From an uncultured Oscillospiraceae bacterium (GTDB lineage: Bacteria > Bacillota > Clostridia > Oscillospirales > Ruminococcaceae): a DNA stretch of 64,000 bases. The position numbers were made by a program, and so were the translations under genes. Below the pieces are notes generated by a model. The model did not search any database. It was given only the letters and a program-made list of their open reading frames with translations, and was not told the DNA's origin. This document shows, one piece after another, positions 8,156-17,540 of this stretch (its first letter is position 1; each line of letters starts with the position of its first letter). The DNA lies in assembly GCA_910579125.1 (NCBI GenBank), contig CAJTTH010000010.1, forward strand, positions 8,809-72,808, given 5' to 3'.

Positions 8156-9642
8156 TACTTTTTAAGCCGCATATACGTTTCAGCAAGCGCGTAAAGCCGT
8201 TCCGCGTCCTTCGCCCTGAGCTTGTTCGGCTGCATACGCCAGCTCCAGTTGTGCGTTCCGAGCGTTGACGGCAGGTTCATACGTGCTCTTTTGCCAAGCC
8301 CGAGAATATCCTGCATCGGAATGACCGCAAGGAACGACTGACTTGCGTAGGCGCTGCGTACCGCGCAGTCGGAAAAGCGCTCCATCAGCCCCTTTCGCAT
8401 ATAATTTTTCGCCATTTTCGCGGACTTCGCGTCAGCTTCTTTAAACCACTGCGCTATCGTGGCGTTGTCGTGAGTTCCCGTGTAGCAGACGCTGTTTTTC
8501 GGGTAATTGTGCAGCAGATGATCGTTATCGGCGTTCTCCGGATTAAACCCGAACTGCACCACCCGCATTCCCGGGAAACCCGAATCGGCGAGCAGCTTTT
8601 TCACACTGTCAAAAATATCGCCCAAATCCTCGGCGATTATGTTGACCTTGCCCAGCTCCGCTTTTATCGCGTTAAATAAATCCATACCCGGACCGTTCTC
8701 CCAAGTGCCGTGCTCGGCGGTCTTATGCCCGAACGGTATCGCGTAATAGGTATCGAACGCGCGGAAGTGGTCAATGCGGATAACGTCGTAAAGCTGCATG
8801 GATTTTTTTACGCGCTTTATCCACCATGCGTAACCCGTTTTCTTCATCTCAGTCCAGTTGTACAGCGGATTTCCCCAAAGCTGCCCCGTTGCCGAAAAGT
8901 AATCGGGCGGCACGCCCGCGACACGTTTCGGGCAGAGCTTCTCGTCCAGCTCGAACAGCTCGGGGCTTGCCCATACGTCCGAGCAGTCGGGCGAAACGTA
9001 TATCGGAATATCGCCGATAATGCCGACGCCCTTGCTGTTGCAATAGCTGTGCAGACGGCTCCACTGCCTGAAGAAAATGTACTGACACCACTTTACAAAG
9101 CGAATTTCTTCCTTTAATTCCTCGCGGTAACGTTCCATTGCGTCGGGCTTGCGGGTCTTGATGTCCTTGTCCCACATCGTCCACGGCTTGCCGCCGAATT
9201 TATCCTTTAACGCGGCGAACAGCGCGTAATCGTCCAGCCAGTCCGCCTCCTCCCGAATAAACGAGGTGTAGCCCACGTCGTCCACGAATTTCCCGAACGC
9301 CTTACGCAGCAGTTCGTTCCTTGTCGCGGAGATCTTTTCATAGTCGACAAATTCGGGATCCGCGCCGTAGTCGGCGTTCTCGCAGTCGGCTTTTTCGAGC
9401 AGACCGTGCTCGCACAGCTCGTCAAGGTCTATCAGCAGCGGATTTCCCGCGAATGACGAAAACGGCTGGTACGGCGAGTTCCCGTAACCCGTAGGACCTA
9501 CGGGCAGCACCTGCCACCAGCTCTGTCCCGCCTTTTGCAGCCAGTCGGCGAATTTCTCCGCCTCCCCGCCGAGCGTTCCTATGCCGTAAGGCGACGGCAG
9601 CGAGGTTATGTGCATAAGTACTCCGCAGCTTCTTCTGTTCAT
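8155..9642 (-). CDS. malQ: 4-alpha-glucanotransferase (amylomaltase, GH77)
   Basis: MalQ transfers alpha-1,4-glucan segments between maltodextrins, releasing glucose, in the cytosol. The product is 495 aa, typical for the bacterial enzyme. It opens with RRSCGVLMHITSLPSPYGIG and has the conserved GNSPYQPFSSFAGNP, the nucleophile region VIRIDHFRAF, the acid/base region IIAEDLGD and the third carboxylate in YTGTHDNATI. It heads the minus-strand block malQ, ttcA-like, pulA, pepP, and partners with pulA in dextrin breakdown. Twelve bases separate it from comM upstream, so it may be transcribed with that gene. Confidence 0.95.
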   Translation of the reverse strand: MNRRSCGVLMHITSLPSPYGIGTLGGEAEKFADWLQKAGQSWWQVLPVGPTGYGNSPYQPFSSFAGNPLLIDLDELCEHGLLEKADCENADYGADPEFVDYEKISATRNELLRKAFGKFVDDVGYTSFIREEADWLDDYALFAALKDKFGGKPWTMWDKDIKTRKPDAMERYREELKEEIRFVKWCQYIFFRQWSRLHSYCNSKGVGIIGDIPIYVSPDCSDVWASPELFELDEKLCPKRVAGVPPDYFSATGQLWGNPLYNWTEMKKTGYAWWIKRVKKSMQLYDVIRIDHFRAFDTYYAIPFGHKTAEHGTWENGPGMDLFNAIKAELGKVNIIAEDLGDIFDSVKKLLADSGFPGMRVVQFGFNPENADNDHLLHNYPKNSVCYTGTHDNATIAQWFKEADAKSAKMAKNYMRKGLMERFSDCAVRSAYASQSFLAVIPMQDILGLGKRARMNLPSTLGTHNWSWRMQPNKLRAKDAERLYALAETYMRLKK

Positions 9643-9654
9643 AAAGATCGTCTC

Positions 9655-11181
9655 CTATCTGTTCCAGTATTTTCTGTCAAGGCTTCGGAAGCTTATCGCC
9701 TGCGAGATGTGCGACTTTTGGATATCCGCGCTGCCGTCCAGATCGGCGCACGTACGTGAGACCTTTAATATCCTGTCGTAGGCTCTCGCCGAAAGCCCCA
9801 GCTTCTCAAACGCTGCTTTCAGCATATCCTGCGCGTCGTGAGTTAAACGGCAAACGTCCGCGATAATATCCGAGGTTATGCGGCTGTTTGATTTTACGGA
9901 CGTGCCCTTATAACGCTCCGCCTGAATATCACGCGCCCGCTGAACACGCTCCGCTATCGCCGCCGAGGACTCCTGAGGCTTACGCTCCGAAAGCTCGTCA
10001 TATTTCACGGGTTTTATCTCTATTTGAATATCGATGCGGTCGAGAACGGGCTGGGAAATTTTGTTGAGATACGCCGAGACCGCTTTCTCCGAACAGGTAC
10101 ATTTCTTCAGCGGATTGCCGAAGTTGCCGCACGGGCACGGGTTCATTGCCGCGACAAGCATAACGTCGCATGGATAATTCACCGAACCGCTTGCTCGGGA
10201 AATCGTGATATCGCCGTTTTCCAGCGGCTGACGGAGCGTTTCGAGAACGCGTCTGTCAAACTCGGGCAGCTCGTCCAGAAAAAGCACGCCGTTATGTGCC
10301 AGCGAGATCTCTCCGGGTTTAGGTACGCTGCCGCCGCCGACCAGTCCGACCGAGCTTGCCGTATGGCTCACCGCGCGGAACGGACGCGAGGTCACAAGCG
10401 GCTCGCACGGGTTGATGATACCCGCGACCGAGTGTATCTGCGTCGTCTCGATGCTTTCCTCGAACGTTATCCTCGGCAGTATGGACGGGATACGTTTTGC
10501 GAGCATGGACTTACCCGATCCGGGAGGTCCGAGCATAAGTATATTGTGCGAACCCGCGGCGGCGGTCTCTATTGCCTTTTTTGCGGCGTATTGCCCCATA
10601 ACGTCGGCGAAATCCTCAAAATGGCGGTATTTGCGTTCGGACGGTATGTAGCGCGGCTCGGGAGAAAGCTCTGTTCCGTGCTGCAAAAAATCCATTATCT
10701 GCGTGATATGCTCCGCGCCGTAGACCTCCACGCCGTCCGCGACCGACGCCTCTTTCGCGTTGTCAATAGGCAGGAACACGCGCTTAACGCCGTTGCGCGC
10801 GGCGGTAAGCACCATACTCAGCGCGCCGTTTACGGGAGCGAGTGTTCCGTCAAGCGAAAGCTCGCCGATAAAAGCGGTGCGGTCAAGTTCGCTTGTAATT
10901 ATACCGCCGAGCCGCATAAGCGCGATGATTATGGGCAAATCGAAAATCGAGCCGATTTTTTTCACGCTTGCGGGCGCGAGATTTACCGTAACCCTGCCGC
11001 TCAGCAGTTTGAGTTCCAGTTGTCCGAGAACCGCGCGGATACGCGCCTTGCTTTCCTGAACCGCGATGTCGGGCATTCCCACTATGTCGAATGACGGCTG
11101 CCCCGCCGAAATACTCGCCTCGACCGTTACGGGAAAGGCGTTCAGCCCGAACAGACCCATACTTTCAACCTTACTGAACAT
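9655..11181 (-). CDS. comM: YifB/ComM-family Mg chelatase-like AAA ATPase
   Basis: ComM is a hexameric AAA+ helicase implicated in branch migration during natural transformation; YifB homologues are widespread. The product is 508 aa. The start is ATG at 11181, with GGAGGT at a workable distance, in preference to an in-frame TTG at 11199. The N-terminal ChlI-like domain (MFSKVESMGLFG to about 165) precedes the AAA core with Walker A GPPGSGKSML, Walker B LFLDELPEF, and the zinc-like CPCGNFGNPLKKCTC insert. The C-terminal Mg_chelatase region contains ARAYDRILKVSRT. No competence genes are nearby, so the family role is the most that can be claimed. Confidence 0.92.
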   Translation of the reverse strand: MFSKVESMGLFGLNAFPVTVEASISAGQPSFDIVGMPDIAVQESKARIRAVLGQLELKLLSGRVTVNLAPASVKKIGSIFDLPIIIALMRLGGIITSELDRTAFIGELSLDGTLAPVNGALSMVLTAARNGVKRVFLPIDNAKEASVADGVEVYGAEHITQIMDFLQHGTELSPEPRYIPSERKYRHFEDFADVMGQYAAKKAIETAAAGSHNILMLGPPGSGKSMLAKRIPSILPRITFEESIETTQIHSVAGIINPCEPLVTSRPFRAVSHTASSVGLVGGGSVPKPGEISLAHNGVLFLDELPEFDRRVLETLRQPLENGDITISRASGSVNYPCDVMLVAAMNPCPCGNFGNPLKKCTCSEKAVSAYLNKISQPVLDRIDIQIEIKPVKYDELSERKPQESSAAIAERVQRARDIQAERYKGTSVKSNSRITSDIIADVCRLTHDAQDMLKAAFEKLGLSARAYDRILKVSRTCADLDGSADIQKSHISQAISFRSLDRKYWNR

Positions 11182-11501
11182 TATTTCAATGACCTCCAAA
11201 AGTCGGTTTTGTTAATTAGCAGTAACATTTCGTCTAAAAATCGGAATTTCAAAGGGATATATCACTTTTGCGTGGCACGGGGCGGTGCTGCTCATGCAAG
11301 ACCCGTTTCCGATAACATTCCAAATTATTACTCTCCATTTTACATTATATCATCTTTTTGTGTAAATTGCAACGGTGAACCCAAAGATTTTTTGCGAAAT
11401 TTTCACAATTAAACACATTTTTACTGTTGAAATAATGAAGCGTTTGTGATATAATAAATAATGTATGATTAGACTTTAATATTGATCAAGAGGTCGTTAA
11501 T
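11182..11501. promoter_or_regulatory. Divergent intergenic region with rlmB promoter
   Basis: This region separates comM from rlmB. For the plus strand, TTGAAA at 11427-11432 and TATAAT at 11450-11455 with a 17-bp spacer make a good SigA promoter for rlmB. The rest is A+T-rich, and I see no gene in it. Confidence 0.65.
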
Positions 11502-12242
11502 TTGGAAAAAGATATTGAACAGCAGATAATTTACGGCAGGAATGCGGTTTCCGAGGCTTTGAGCTCAGAAAAGGAAATAGATACGATCTTTGTTCAGCGC
11601 GGCGCAGCAGTGGGAAATATTATCTCATTGGCGAAAAAACGCGGCATTGTAATAAAGGACGTGAGCGAGGAAAAGCTCTCGGCGCTTGCGGGAACGCCAA
11701 AGCACGGCGGCGTGGCTGCGGAGCTTTGCGCGTGTACCTACGCGGAATTGGAGGATATTTTCGAGGTCTCGGAAGCAAAAGGCACTCCGCCGTTCATAAT
11801 AATAGCGGACGAAATTGCCGATCCGCATAATCTCGGCGCGATTATCCGCACTGCCGAAGCCGCGGGCGCGGACGGCGTGATCATTCCGAAAAGGCGCTCC
11901 GCGTCACTGAACGCGACGGTTTTCAAGACCAGCGCGGGTGCGGCGGCTTGGATAAAGGTAGCGAGGGTATCAAATCTCGTGGACGCGATAAAAACACTGA
12001 AAAAGCGCAACATCTGGGTCTGGGGAATGGAAGCTGACGGTTCTCCGTTCGGCAAAACGGACTTTACGGGCGGCACGGCTATCGTCGTCGGCTCGGAGGG
12101 GTTCGGGCTTGGGCGGCTTGTACGCGAAAGCTGCGACGGGGTATTGTCGCTGCCGATGAACGGAAAGGTCAACTCGCTGAACGCCTCGGTTTCCGCCGGT
12201 ATACTCATGTATGAGGTTGTAAGACAAAGAGAAGCAAAATAA
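11502..12242 (+). CDS. rlmB: 23S rRNA 2'-O-methyltransferase RlmB (TrmH/SpoU family)
   Basis: RlmB methylates the ribose of G2251 of 23S rRNA using SAM. The 246-aa product has the short N-terminal substrate-binding domain (IIYGRNAVSEAL) and the SPOUT knot motifs NLGAIIRTAEAAGADGVI, VGSEGFGLG and LPMNGKVNSLNASVS. The start is TTG at 11502 behind AAGAGGT, with a clean promoter upstream. It leads a run of plus-strand genes for RNA modification and ribosome assembly (tadA, rimM, trmD, era). The family also includes TrmH tRNA methyltransferases; the N-terminal domain and length fit RlmB better. Confidence 0.9.
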   Translation: MEKDIEQQIIYGRNAVSEALSSEKEIDTIFVQRGAAVGNIISLAKKRGIVIKDVSEEKLSALAGTPKHGGVAAELCACTYAELEDIFEVSEAKGTPPFIIIADEIADPHNLGAIIRTAEAAGADGVIIPKRRSASLNATVFKTSAGAAAWIKVARVSNLVDAIKTLKKRNIWVWGMEADGSPFGKTDFTGGTAIVVGSEGFGLGRLVRESCDGVLSLPMNGKVNSLNASVSAGILMYEVVRQREAK

Positions 12243-12256
12243 GGAGAGATTCTTAA

Positions 12257-15200
12257 ATGAGTGACGATAAATACAGTATAGACGACATATTAAAGGAAAT
12301 AGACACAAACCGCCGCTCCGATGACAGCAAGGGCTCTTTTGACGGCAGCGTTACCGATATTATCGGCGGTAACGAGATCGACCGTGCGCTCCGTGCGGGA
12401 TCGCAGAAAAAAACAAAGACCGAGGGGCAGGAGAAGCCCGATATAAGCGTAACGGCGGTCATCAATTCCATTTCCGCGAAGAATAAAAAGGACGCTCCCC
12501 CTCTCGCCGCGAAACAGCGCACTGAGGAGGAGTTTGAGGAGCGCGTTGCCGTCGATATAGCGGGAGCTATCGACAAGCGCGAAAAAGCCGCACCCAAGGA
12601 GAACGTTACGCTCCCCGCGAGACAGCGCACCGAGGAAGAGGTCAACGAGCGTATTGCCAAGGAAATAAGCGAGGCGGCGGATATTAAAATATGGGAGCGT
12701 CTGCGCGAGGACGACAACGAGGTTGACGAAGAGGGCGTGCGGACATATGAGCCGGGCGCTCACGAGTATGTGGGCGGAGACGCGGCTGAGAGCGAAGATG
12801 ACGGCGGTTTCGTTTTCCGGGAGAGCCTTGTTACGACCGATACCATGCAGCTCCGCAAGCAGCGTAAGATCGACGAAATAAATAAAGCCCTCCTTAAAAT
12901 GGACAGCGAGGCGGAATCTCCCGACGATATGCTTGCCGCGCTGAACCCCATGGAATCCCGTGCAAAGGCTACCGAGCAGCTTAAAGAGGTTGACGGGAAC
13001 ACCGATACGCTGGCGGTCGGCGGCAACGACCTGAAACGTATAGCAAGCCGCGGCGAAGAAAGGGTCAAGGAATACCGTCCGTCCGCGGCGAGAAAAAAAG
13101 AACCCGAGAACAAAGCTGACGAGGTTCTGTTCAGCGCTGGAGCGCAGCGTCCCGCGTTCCCGGGGGGACTTCATGTCGGAGAGACGATTGTTGACGCTCT
13201 CAACAAGAAGATCAGAGATGATAAAAAAGAAGAAAAGGAAAAGAAAAAGGCTGAGAAAAATCCGCGTAAATATGCTGCCAAAACAGCTGCTGCCGACACG
13301 GAAAGCACAGAAAGCGCGGAAAAAGCCGAGGCTGCCGAAATTACCGGAAATACAAGCGGCATTCCCGTTGATGACACTCAATCGGGCAAAATCAATATAA
13401 TTGCCTCCGCGCCCGAAGAGCCGGATATCGAACCGGAGATTGAAGAGGAATCCCCTTCGGATAAGATAAAACAGGCAAACGAGTTGGCGAAAAAGAAAAA
13501 GCGCCGTATAGCAAGTTTTATTCTTGAGGATATGGGCAGCGACACCGAGGAACTGGAGCGCTCACAGTACGAAGACGAGGACGACGATGAAGACGAGGAC
13601 GACACGGAAGAACCCGTCGATCTCGACGACGAGAACGTTATCCGCGACAGGCTTACACGCGCCTCAAAGGGCTTGGTAAGCCGTCTGATAATACTCACGG
13701 TGCTGTTTGCGGCAACGCTGTTTATCGCGATTGTCAATAAATTCTGGATAAATCTGGGCACGATAACAAATATTGTAAGCTATCGTTCAGCCCCTCAGAA
13801 TTACCTGTATACTAACCTTACGATAGGCATTCTGTCGTTTGCGGCGTGTTCCTCCGTTATTTCAAACGGTCTTTCGCGGCTGTTCAAGTTCCGCCCCGAC
13901 GGCGATACGCTCTGCGCTCTGGCTCATGTTACCGCGATAGCGGCGATGATACCCTACCTCACATCGGGCGAATATATCCAGCGCGGACGTTCGCAGGTAT
14001 ATCTTGCGGTATCGCTGTTGACGCTTATTTTCAATACTTTGTCGAAGCTGTTCACCGTCAAGACCGCTCAGCGCAATTTTGCGTTTATTTCCGCGGCGGA
14101 CAGAGCGAAGTTCTTTGTGGAACGCTGCGACGGCGACGGCGCGGAGCAGCTTGCAAAGGGCGCGGTTTCGGGTATTCCTGTTGTTGCGTCAATGCACAAG
14201 ACCGAGCTGCTGTGCGATTTTATCCTCTCGACCTACTGCGAGGATGCTTCGGACAGGACCTCACGCAAGATATCCGTCGCGACGCTTGTTGCTGCGATAA
14301 TCGGCGGAGTTGTTTCTTTCTTTGTCAATCCCAGTGAGTTTGCCGCGAACAATCTTTCGTGGGCGGCTACCGTATGTTCGGCAATATGCGCTATAGGAGC
14401 GTCGTTCTCGGGCTCCATGACCGTTACTCTGCCGCTTTACCTCGCGTCAAGAGAGAACGAACGGCGCGGCTCTGCGATACTCGGCTACAACGCCGTCGAG
14501 GATATCAGCGAAACAAATGCCGTTCTCGTTGAAGCCAAGACGCTTTTCCCGCCCAGCGCTGTTAAAATAAACAACATCTGCGGCTACGACAAGCCCAAGA
14601 ACCGCTGCGAGGGCAAGATTAACATCGACGAGGCGATAATCTACGCGGCGAGCCTTGCGGTAGCCTCCGACAGTGTTCTCGCGGACGCGTTCTTCAATAT
14701 GCTCAACTACAAGCAGGAGCTGCTGAAGCCCGTTTCCGGCTGTATTTACGAGAACAATCTCGGCGTAATGGGCTGGATTGACAGACGGCGCGTGCTGCTC
14801 GGCAACCGGCAGCACATGAAATCCCACGAGATAACCGTTCCCAACAACAAAAAGGAGGCTGCGGCTAACGTAAACAACGACGAGGTCATCTACCTCGCGG
14901 TCGGCGGCGAGGTCTGCCTGCTGTTCTTCGTGCAGCTCAAGGCAGATACTGTGGTCAAAAATTGTGTGCAGAACCTGTGCTACCGTGACGTCTCGCTGGT
15001 AATAAAAACGGTTGACGGTATGATATCAACCTCCGCGATAACCGAGCTTTTCGAGGTAGACGCGGAGAACGTGAAGATACTTCCTTTCGAGGCTCACGAA
15101 ACATTCAACGAGCACACGAAGTTCGTTTCGAGCGGCAGCGCTGCCGTTTCCTGTACGGGAACTCTGCCCGGCTTTACGGGAGCTGTCGTCACCTCGCGCA

Positions 15201-15415
15201 ATATCCGCGACAAAGCCATACTCGGCAGCATTATACAGACCGCGTTTGTGATCCTCGGAATACTGCTTGCGGTGATATTTATGATGTTCGTCAAAGACGG
15301 CGACAACAAGCCCAATGCGGCAATGTTCGGTATGTTCAATATGTTCAATATACTGTTCTATAATATCGGCTCGGCGGTCATTACACTCGCGGCACAATTT
15401 TTCAAGCGCTCATGA
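12257..15415 (+). CDS. P-type-ATPase-like membrane protein lacking the catalytic aspartate, with long charged N-terminus
   Basis: I do not recognise a named family for the 1052-aa product. Residues 1 to about 470 are highly charged and probably disordered, with two related QRTEEE blocks near residues 90 and 120 and an acidic run near 440. After this, several membrane helices alternate with soluble parts in the order of a P1B/heavy-metal P-type ATPase. A helix pair lies near 650-720. VLVEAKTLF occupies the place of the phosphorylation motif (Glu759 where DKTGT would have Asp). Then come an N-domain-like stretch with GWIDRRRVLLGNRQHM, a P-domain-like stretch, and two terminal helices. The loss of the aspartate and threonine predicts no ATP-driven transport. 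It follows rlmB by 14 bp and shares ATGA with tadA. Function unknown. Confidence 0.85.
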   Translation: MSDDKYSIDDILKEIDTNRRSDDSKGSFDGSVTDIIGGNEIDRALRAGSQKKTKTEGQEKPDISVTAVINSISAKNKKDAPPLAAKQRTEEEFEERVAVDIAGAIDKREKAAPKENVTLPARQRTEEEVNERIAKEISEAADIKIWERLREDDNEVDEEGVRTYEPGAHEYVGGDAAESEDDGGFVFRESLVTTDTMQLRKQRKIDEINKALLKMDSEAESPDDMLAALNPMESRAKATEQLKEVDGNTDTLAVGGNDLKRIASRGEERVKEYRPSAARKKEPENKADEVLFSAGAQRPAFPGGLHVGETIVDALNKKIRDDKKEEKEKKKAEKNPRKYAAKTAAADTESTESAEKAEAAEITGNTSGIPVDDTQSGKINIIASAPEEPDIEPEIEEESPSDKIKQANELAKKKKRRIASFILEDMGSDTEELERSQYEDEDDDEDEDDTEEPVDLDDENVIRDRLTRASKGLVSRLIILTVLFAATLFIAIVNKFWINLGTITNIVSYRSAPQNYLYTNLTIGILSFAACSSVISNGLSRLFKFRPDGDTLCALAHVTAIAAMIPYLTSGEYIQRGRSQVYLAVSLLTLIFNTLSKLFTVKTAQRNFAFISAADRAKFFVERCDGDGAEQLAKGAVSGIPVVASMHKTELLCDFILSTYCEDASDRTSRKISVATLVAAIIGGVVSFFVNPSEFAANNLSWAATVCSAICAIGASFSGSMTVTLPLYLASRENERRGSAILGYNAVEDISETNAVLVEAKTLFPPSAVKINNICGYDKPKNRCEGKINIDEAIIYAASLAVASDSVLADAFFNMLNYKQELLKPVSGCIYENNLGVMGWIDRRRVLLGNRQHMKSHEITVPNNKKEAAANVNNDEVIYLAVGGEVCLLFFVQLKADTVVKNCVQNLCYRDVSLVIKTVDGMISTSAITELFEVDAENVKILPFEAHETFNEHTKFVSSGSAAVSCTGTLPGFTGAVVTSRNIRDKAILGSIIQTAFVILGILLAVIFMMFVKDGDNKPNAAMFGMFNMFNILFYNIGSAVITLAAQFFKRS

Positions 15416-15876
15416 CAATAGACGAGGAATATATGGAACGCGCGCTTCTGCTGGCGCAAAAGGCGGCGGAGCAGGGTGAAATACCAGTCGGAGCGCTTGT
15501 TATCGATGAAAACGGGGAAATAGCCGGCGAGGGGTACAATCTGCGAGAAACGCTTTGTTCTCCTACTGCCCACGCGGAAATGATCGCGATAGAAGCCGCG
15601 GCGAAGAAGCTGGGCAGACGGCGGCTTACGGGATGCACGCTCTACGTTACGCTCGAACCGTGCCCCATGTGCGCGGGCGCGGTGATGAACGCGGGACTTG
15701 ACCGTCTGGTGTACGGAGCGTTCGACGAAAAAAACGGCGCGTGCGCGTCGGTGGCAGCGCTGTTCGATGAGAAGTTCACGCATATCCCGCGAGTGAGGAG
15801 CCGTGTTCTGGAGCAGCGCTGCGGAGCGGTTTTAAGCGATTTTTTCAAGGAGCTCCGAAATAACGGACAGGAATAA
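15412..15876 (+). CDS. tadA: tRNA-specific adenosine deaminase TadA
   Basis: TadA deaminates A34 to inosine in the anticodon of tRNA-Arg(ACG). The 154-aa product has the zinc site of the cytidine/deoxycytidylate deaminase fold, HAEMIAIEAA (with the catalytic Glu) and PCPMCAGAV. It also has the typical opening EYMERALLLAQKAAEQGEIPVGA, abbreviated here to EYMERAL and IPVGAL. Its start overlaps the end of the membrane-protein gene as ATGA, so expression is coupled. It lies in a cluster of RNA-modifying genes, which supports TadA over other deaminases of the fold. Confidence 0.93.
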   Translation: MTIDEEYMERALLLAQKAAEQGEIPVGALVIDENGEIAGEGYNLRETLCSPTAHAEMIAIEAAAKKLGRRRLTGCTLYVTLEPCPMCAGAVMNAGLDRLVYGAFDEKNGACASVAALFDEKFTHIPRVRSRVLEQRCGAVLSDFFKELRNNGQE

Positions 15877-15884
15877 TTTACCCT

Positions 15885-17540
15885 ATGAATAAATACCAAA
15901 AACTGGCAAGCAATACACTGGTCTTGGGAATAGGACAATTCAGCTCAAAGCTGCTTGTGTATGTAATGCTGAAGTTCTACCTCGACACGCTCGGCGACGA
16001 GCAGTTCGGCGTAATGAACAACATCATCACAGCATCTTCGCTGCTAATATCGGTGGTTACGCTGTCCATCGCGGACGGCGTGCTTCGCTTTGCGTTGGAG
16101 CAGTCCAACAACGGCAAAATGGTATTTTCAATAGGCATAAACGTATGTATAGTCGGCTGCGTGGTATTTATTCCGTTAGTACCGCTAATCGGAATGATCC
16201 CCATGCTCAAGGGGTACGAGTGGCTGATCTTGCTGTACGTCTTTACGGGAGCGATAAAGGAGGTCTGCGGCATTTATGTCCGTTCGCGGTACAGCGTGAA
16301 GTTGTATGCGGTGGACGGGATAATCACTACGGTTTCGTCGATCGTCTATAACCTTATCTTCCTCGGCGTGCTAAAATGGGGAGTTATGGGTTACGTTCTG
16401 GCGGTTATTCTGGGTGATTTCACCTCGATCATCTTTCTGAACGTTTCCACCAAGCTCATCACGCAGTACCGCCCCGTCAACAATGACAAAACGCTCCGCA
16501 ACGCCATGCTGCGTTACAGCATTCCGCTTATGCCGACCATGATAATGTGGTGGATAATCAACGCGTCCGACCAGTTTATGATAACGGGTATGCTTGGCGA
16601 CAAGGAAAACAGCCTGTATTCGTTCGCCTATAAATTCCCAAATCTGGTAACGATTGTTGTGGGCATTTTCTCGCAGGCTTGGCGAATGTCCGCGATAACG
16701 GAGCGCAATTCACGCACGATATCAAATTTCTACTCAACGACGTTCAGCATGATACAAACTGTTATGTTCCTCGGCTGCGGCGGGATTATGCTTGTCCTCC
16801 GTCCGATAATCATGCAGTTTTATAACACTAAGGGCTTTGAAACCGGATTTTTTTATGTTCCGCTGCTGCTTGGTGCAACGATATTTCAGGCAATGGACAA
16901 CTTTCTCGCGAGCATTTACGAAGCCTCGCAGAAAACCACCCACTCGCTGACTTCATCGGCGATAGGCGCCGCCGTAAACATCGGATTAAACGTAATACTT
17001 ATCAGGACGATAGGAATTGCGGGCGCAGCGGTCGCCACTTTCGCAAGCTACATAGTCGTGTTCGTTTACCGCATAATCGACACGAAGAAGTACCTTTACA
17101 TGAAGGTGTACTGGGCGAAAATAGTCGTTAATCTCATGCTGTTAACGGGAATGGCGTGCTCAATAATGTTCCTTGAGTATGGAACGCTCCAGAACGTTAT
17201 TAACGCGGTGATCTTCCTGTTTATCGCCGCGATCAACTTCCAGTCGTGCGTTCAAGCGGTGAAGCTGGTGCTCAACAGACGGCGGACTGCTCCGCAAGCC
17301 GCGCCGAATAATACGCGGCGCACACCTCCGTCGAGCGCTCCTCGGAGCTCCGCCGACAGTACGCGTCGTAATGCGCCGCCGAACGCTCCCCGAGACGCGT
17401 ACAATAATTCACAGAAAAGGGAACGATCGAATGTTCCGCGCGGTACCCCGAACAATTCTCAGCGCCGCGAATACTTTACAAACCGCGAGATACCGCTTGG
17501 TCAATATCGAAACGAACAGTATAAGGATAAGAGAAGATGA
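15885..17540 (+). CDS. Polysaccharide/lipid flippase of the MOP superfamily with basic low-complexity tail
   Basis: This is an oligosaccharide or lipid-linked-sugar flippase-type membrane protein (Wzx/MurJ-like, MOP exporter superfamily). The product is 551 aa. About 14 hydrophobic helices span residues 10-460, beginning SNTLVLGIGQFSSKLLVYVML and with conserved IPLMPTMIMWWIINASDQFM in the middle (both cut short here as SNTLVLGIGQFSSKL and IPLMPTM). The last 85 or so residues, after LNRRRTAPQ, are a Pro/Arg/Asn/Ser-rich cytoplasmic tail with repeated N-A/T-P-R/N units, not expected in the family. It ends in the ATGA that starts rimM, so it is translated with the rimM-trmD-era set. No glycan genes are adjacent, so the substrate is unknown; lipid II or another lipid-linked sugar is possible. 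Confidence 0.85.
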   Translation: MNKYQKLASNTLVLGIGQFSSKLLVYVMLKFYLDTLGDEQFGVMNNIITASSLLISVVTLSIADGVLRFALEQSNNGKMVFSIGINVCIVGCVVFIPLVPLIGMIPMLKGYEWLILLYVFTGAIKEVCGIYVRSRYSVKLYAVDGIITTVSSIVYNLIFLGVLKWGVMGYVLAVILGDFTSIIFLNVSTKLITQYRPVNNDKTLRNAMLRYSIPLMPTMIMWWIINASDQFMITGMLGDKENSLYSFAYKFPNLVTIVVGIFSQAWRMSAITERNSRTISNFYSTTFSMIQTVMFLGCGGIMLVLRPIIMQFYNTKGFETGFFYVPLLLGATIFQAMDNFLASIYEASQKTTHSLTSSAIGAAVNIGLNVILIRTIGIAGAAVATFASYIVVFVYRIIDTKKYLYMKVYWAKIVVNLMLLTGMACSIMFLEYGTLQNVINAVIFLFIAAINFQSCVQAVKLVLNRRRTAPQAAPNNTRRTPPSSAPRSSADSTRRNAPPNAPRDAYNNSQKRERSNVPRGTPNNSQRREYFTNREIPLGQYRNEQYKDKRR

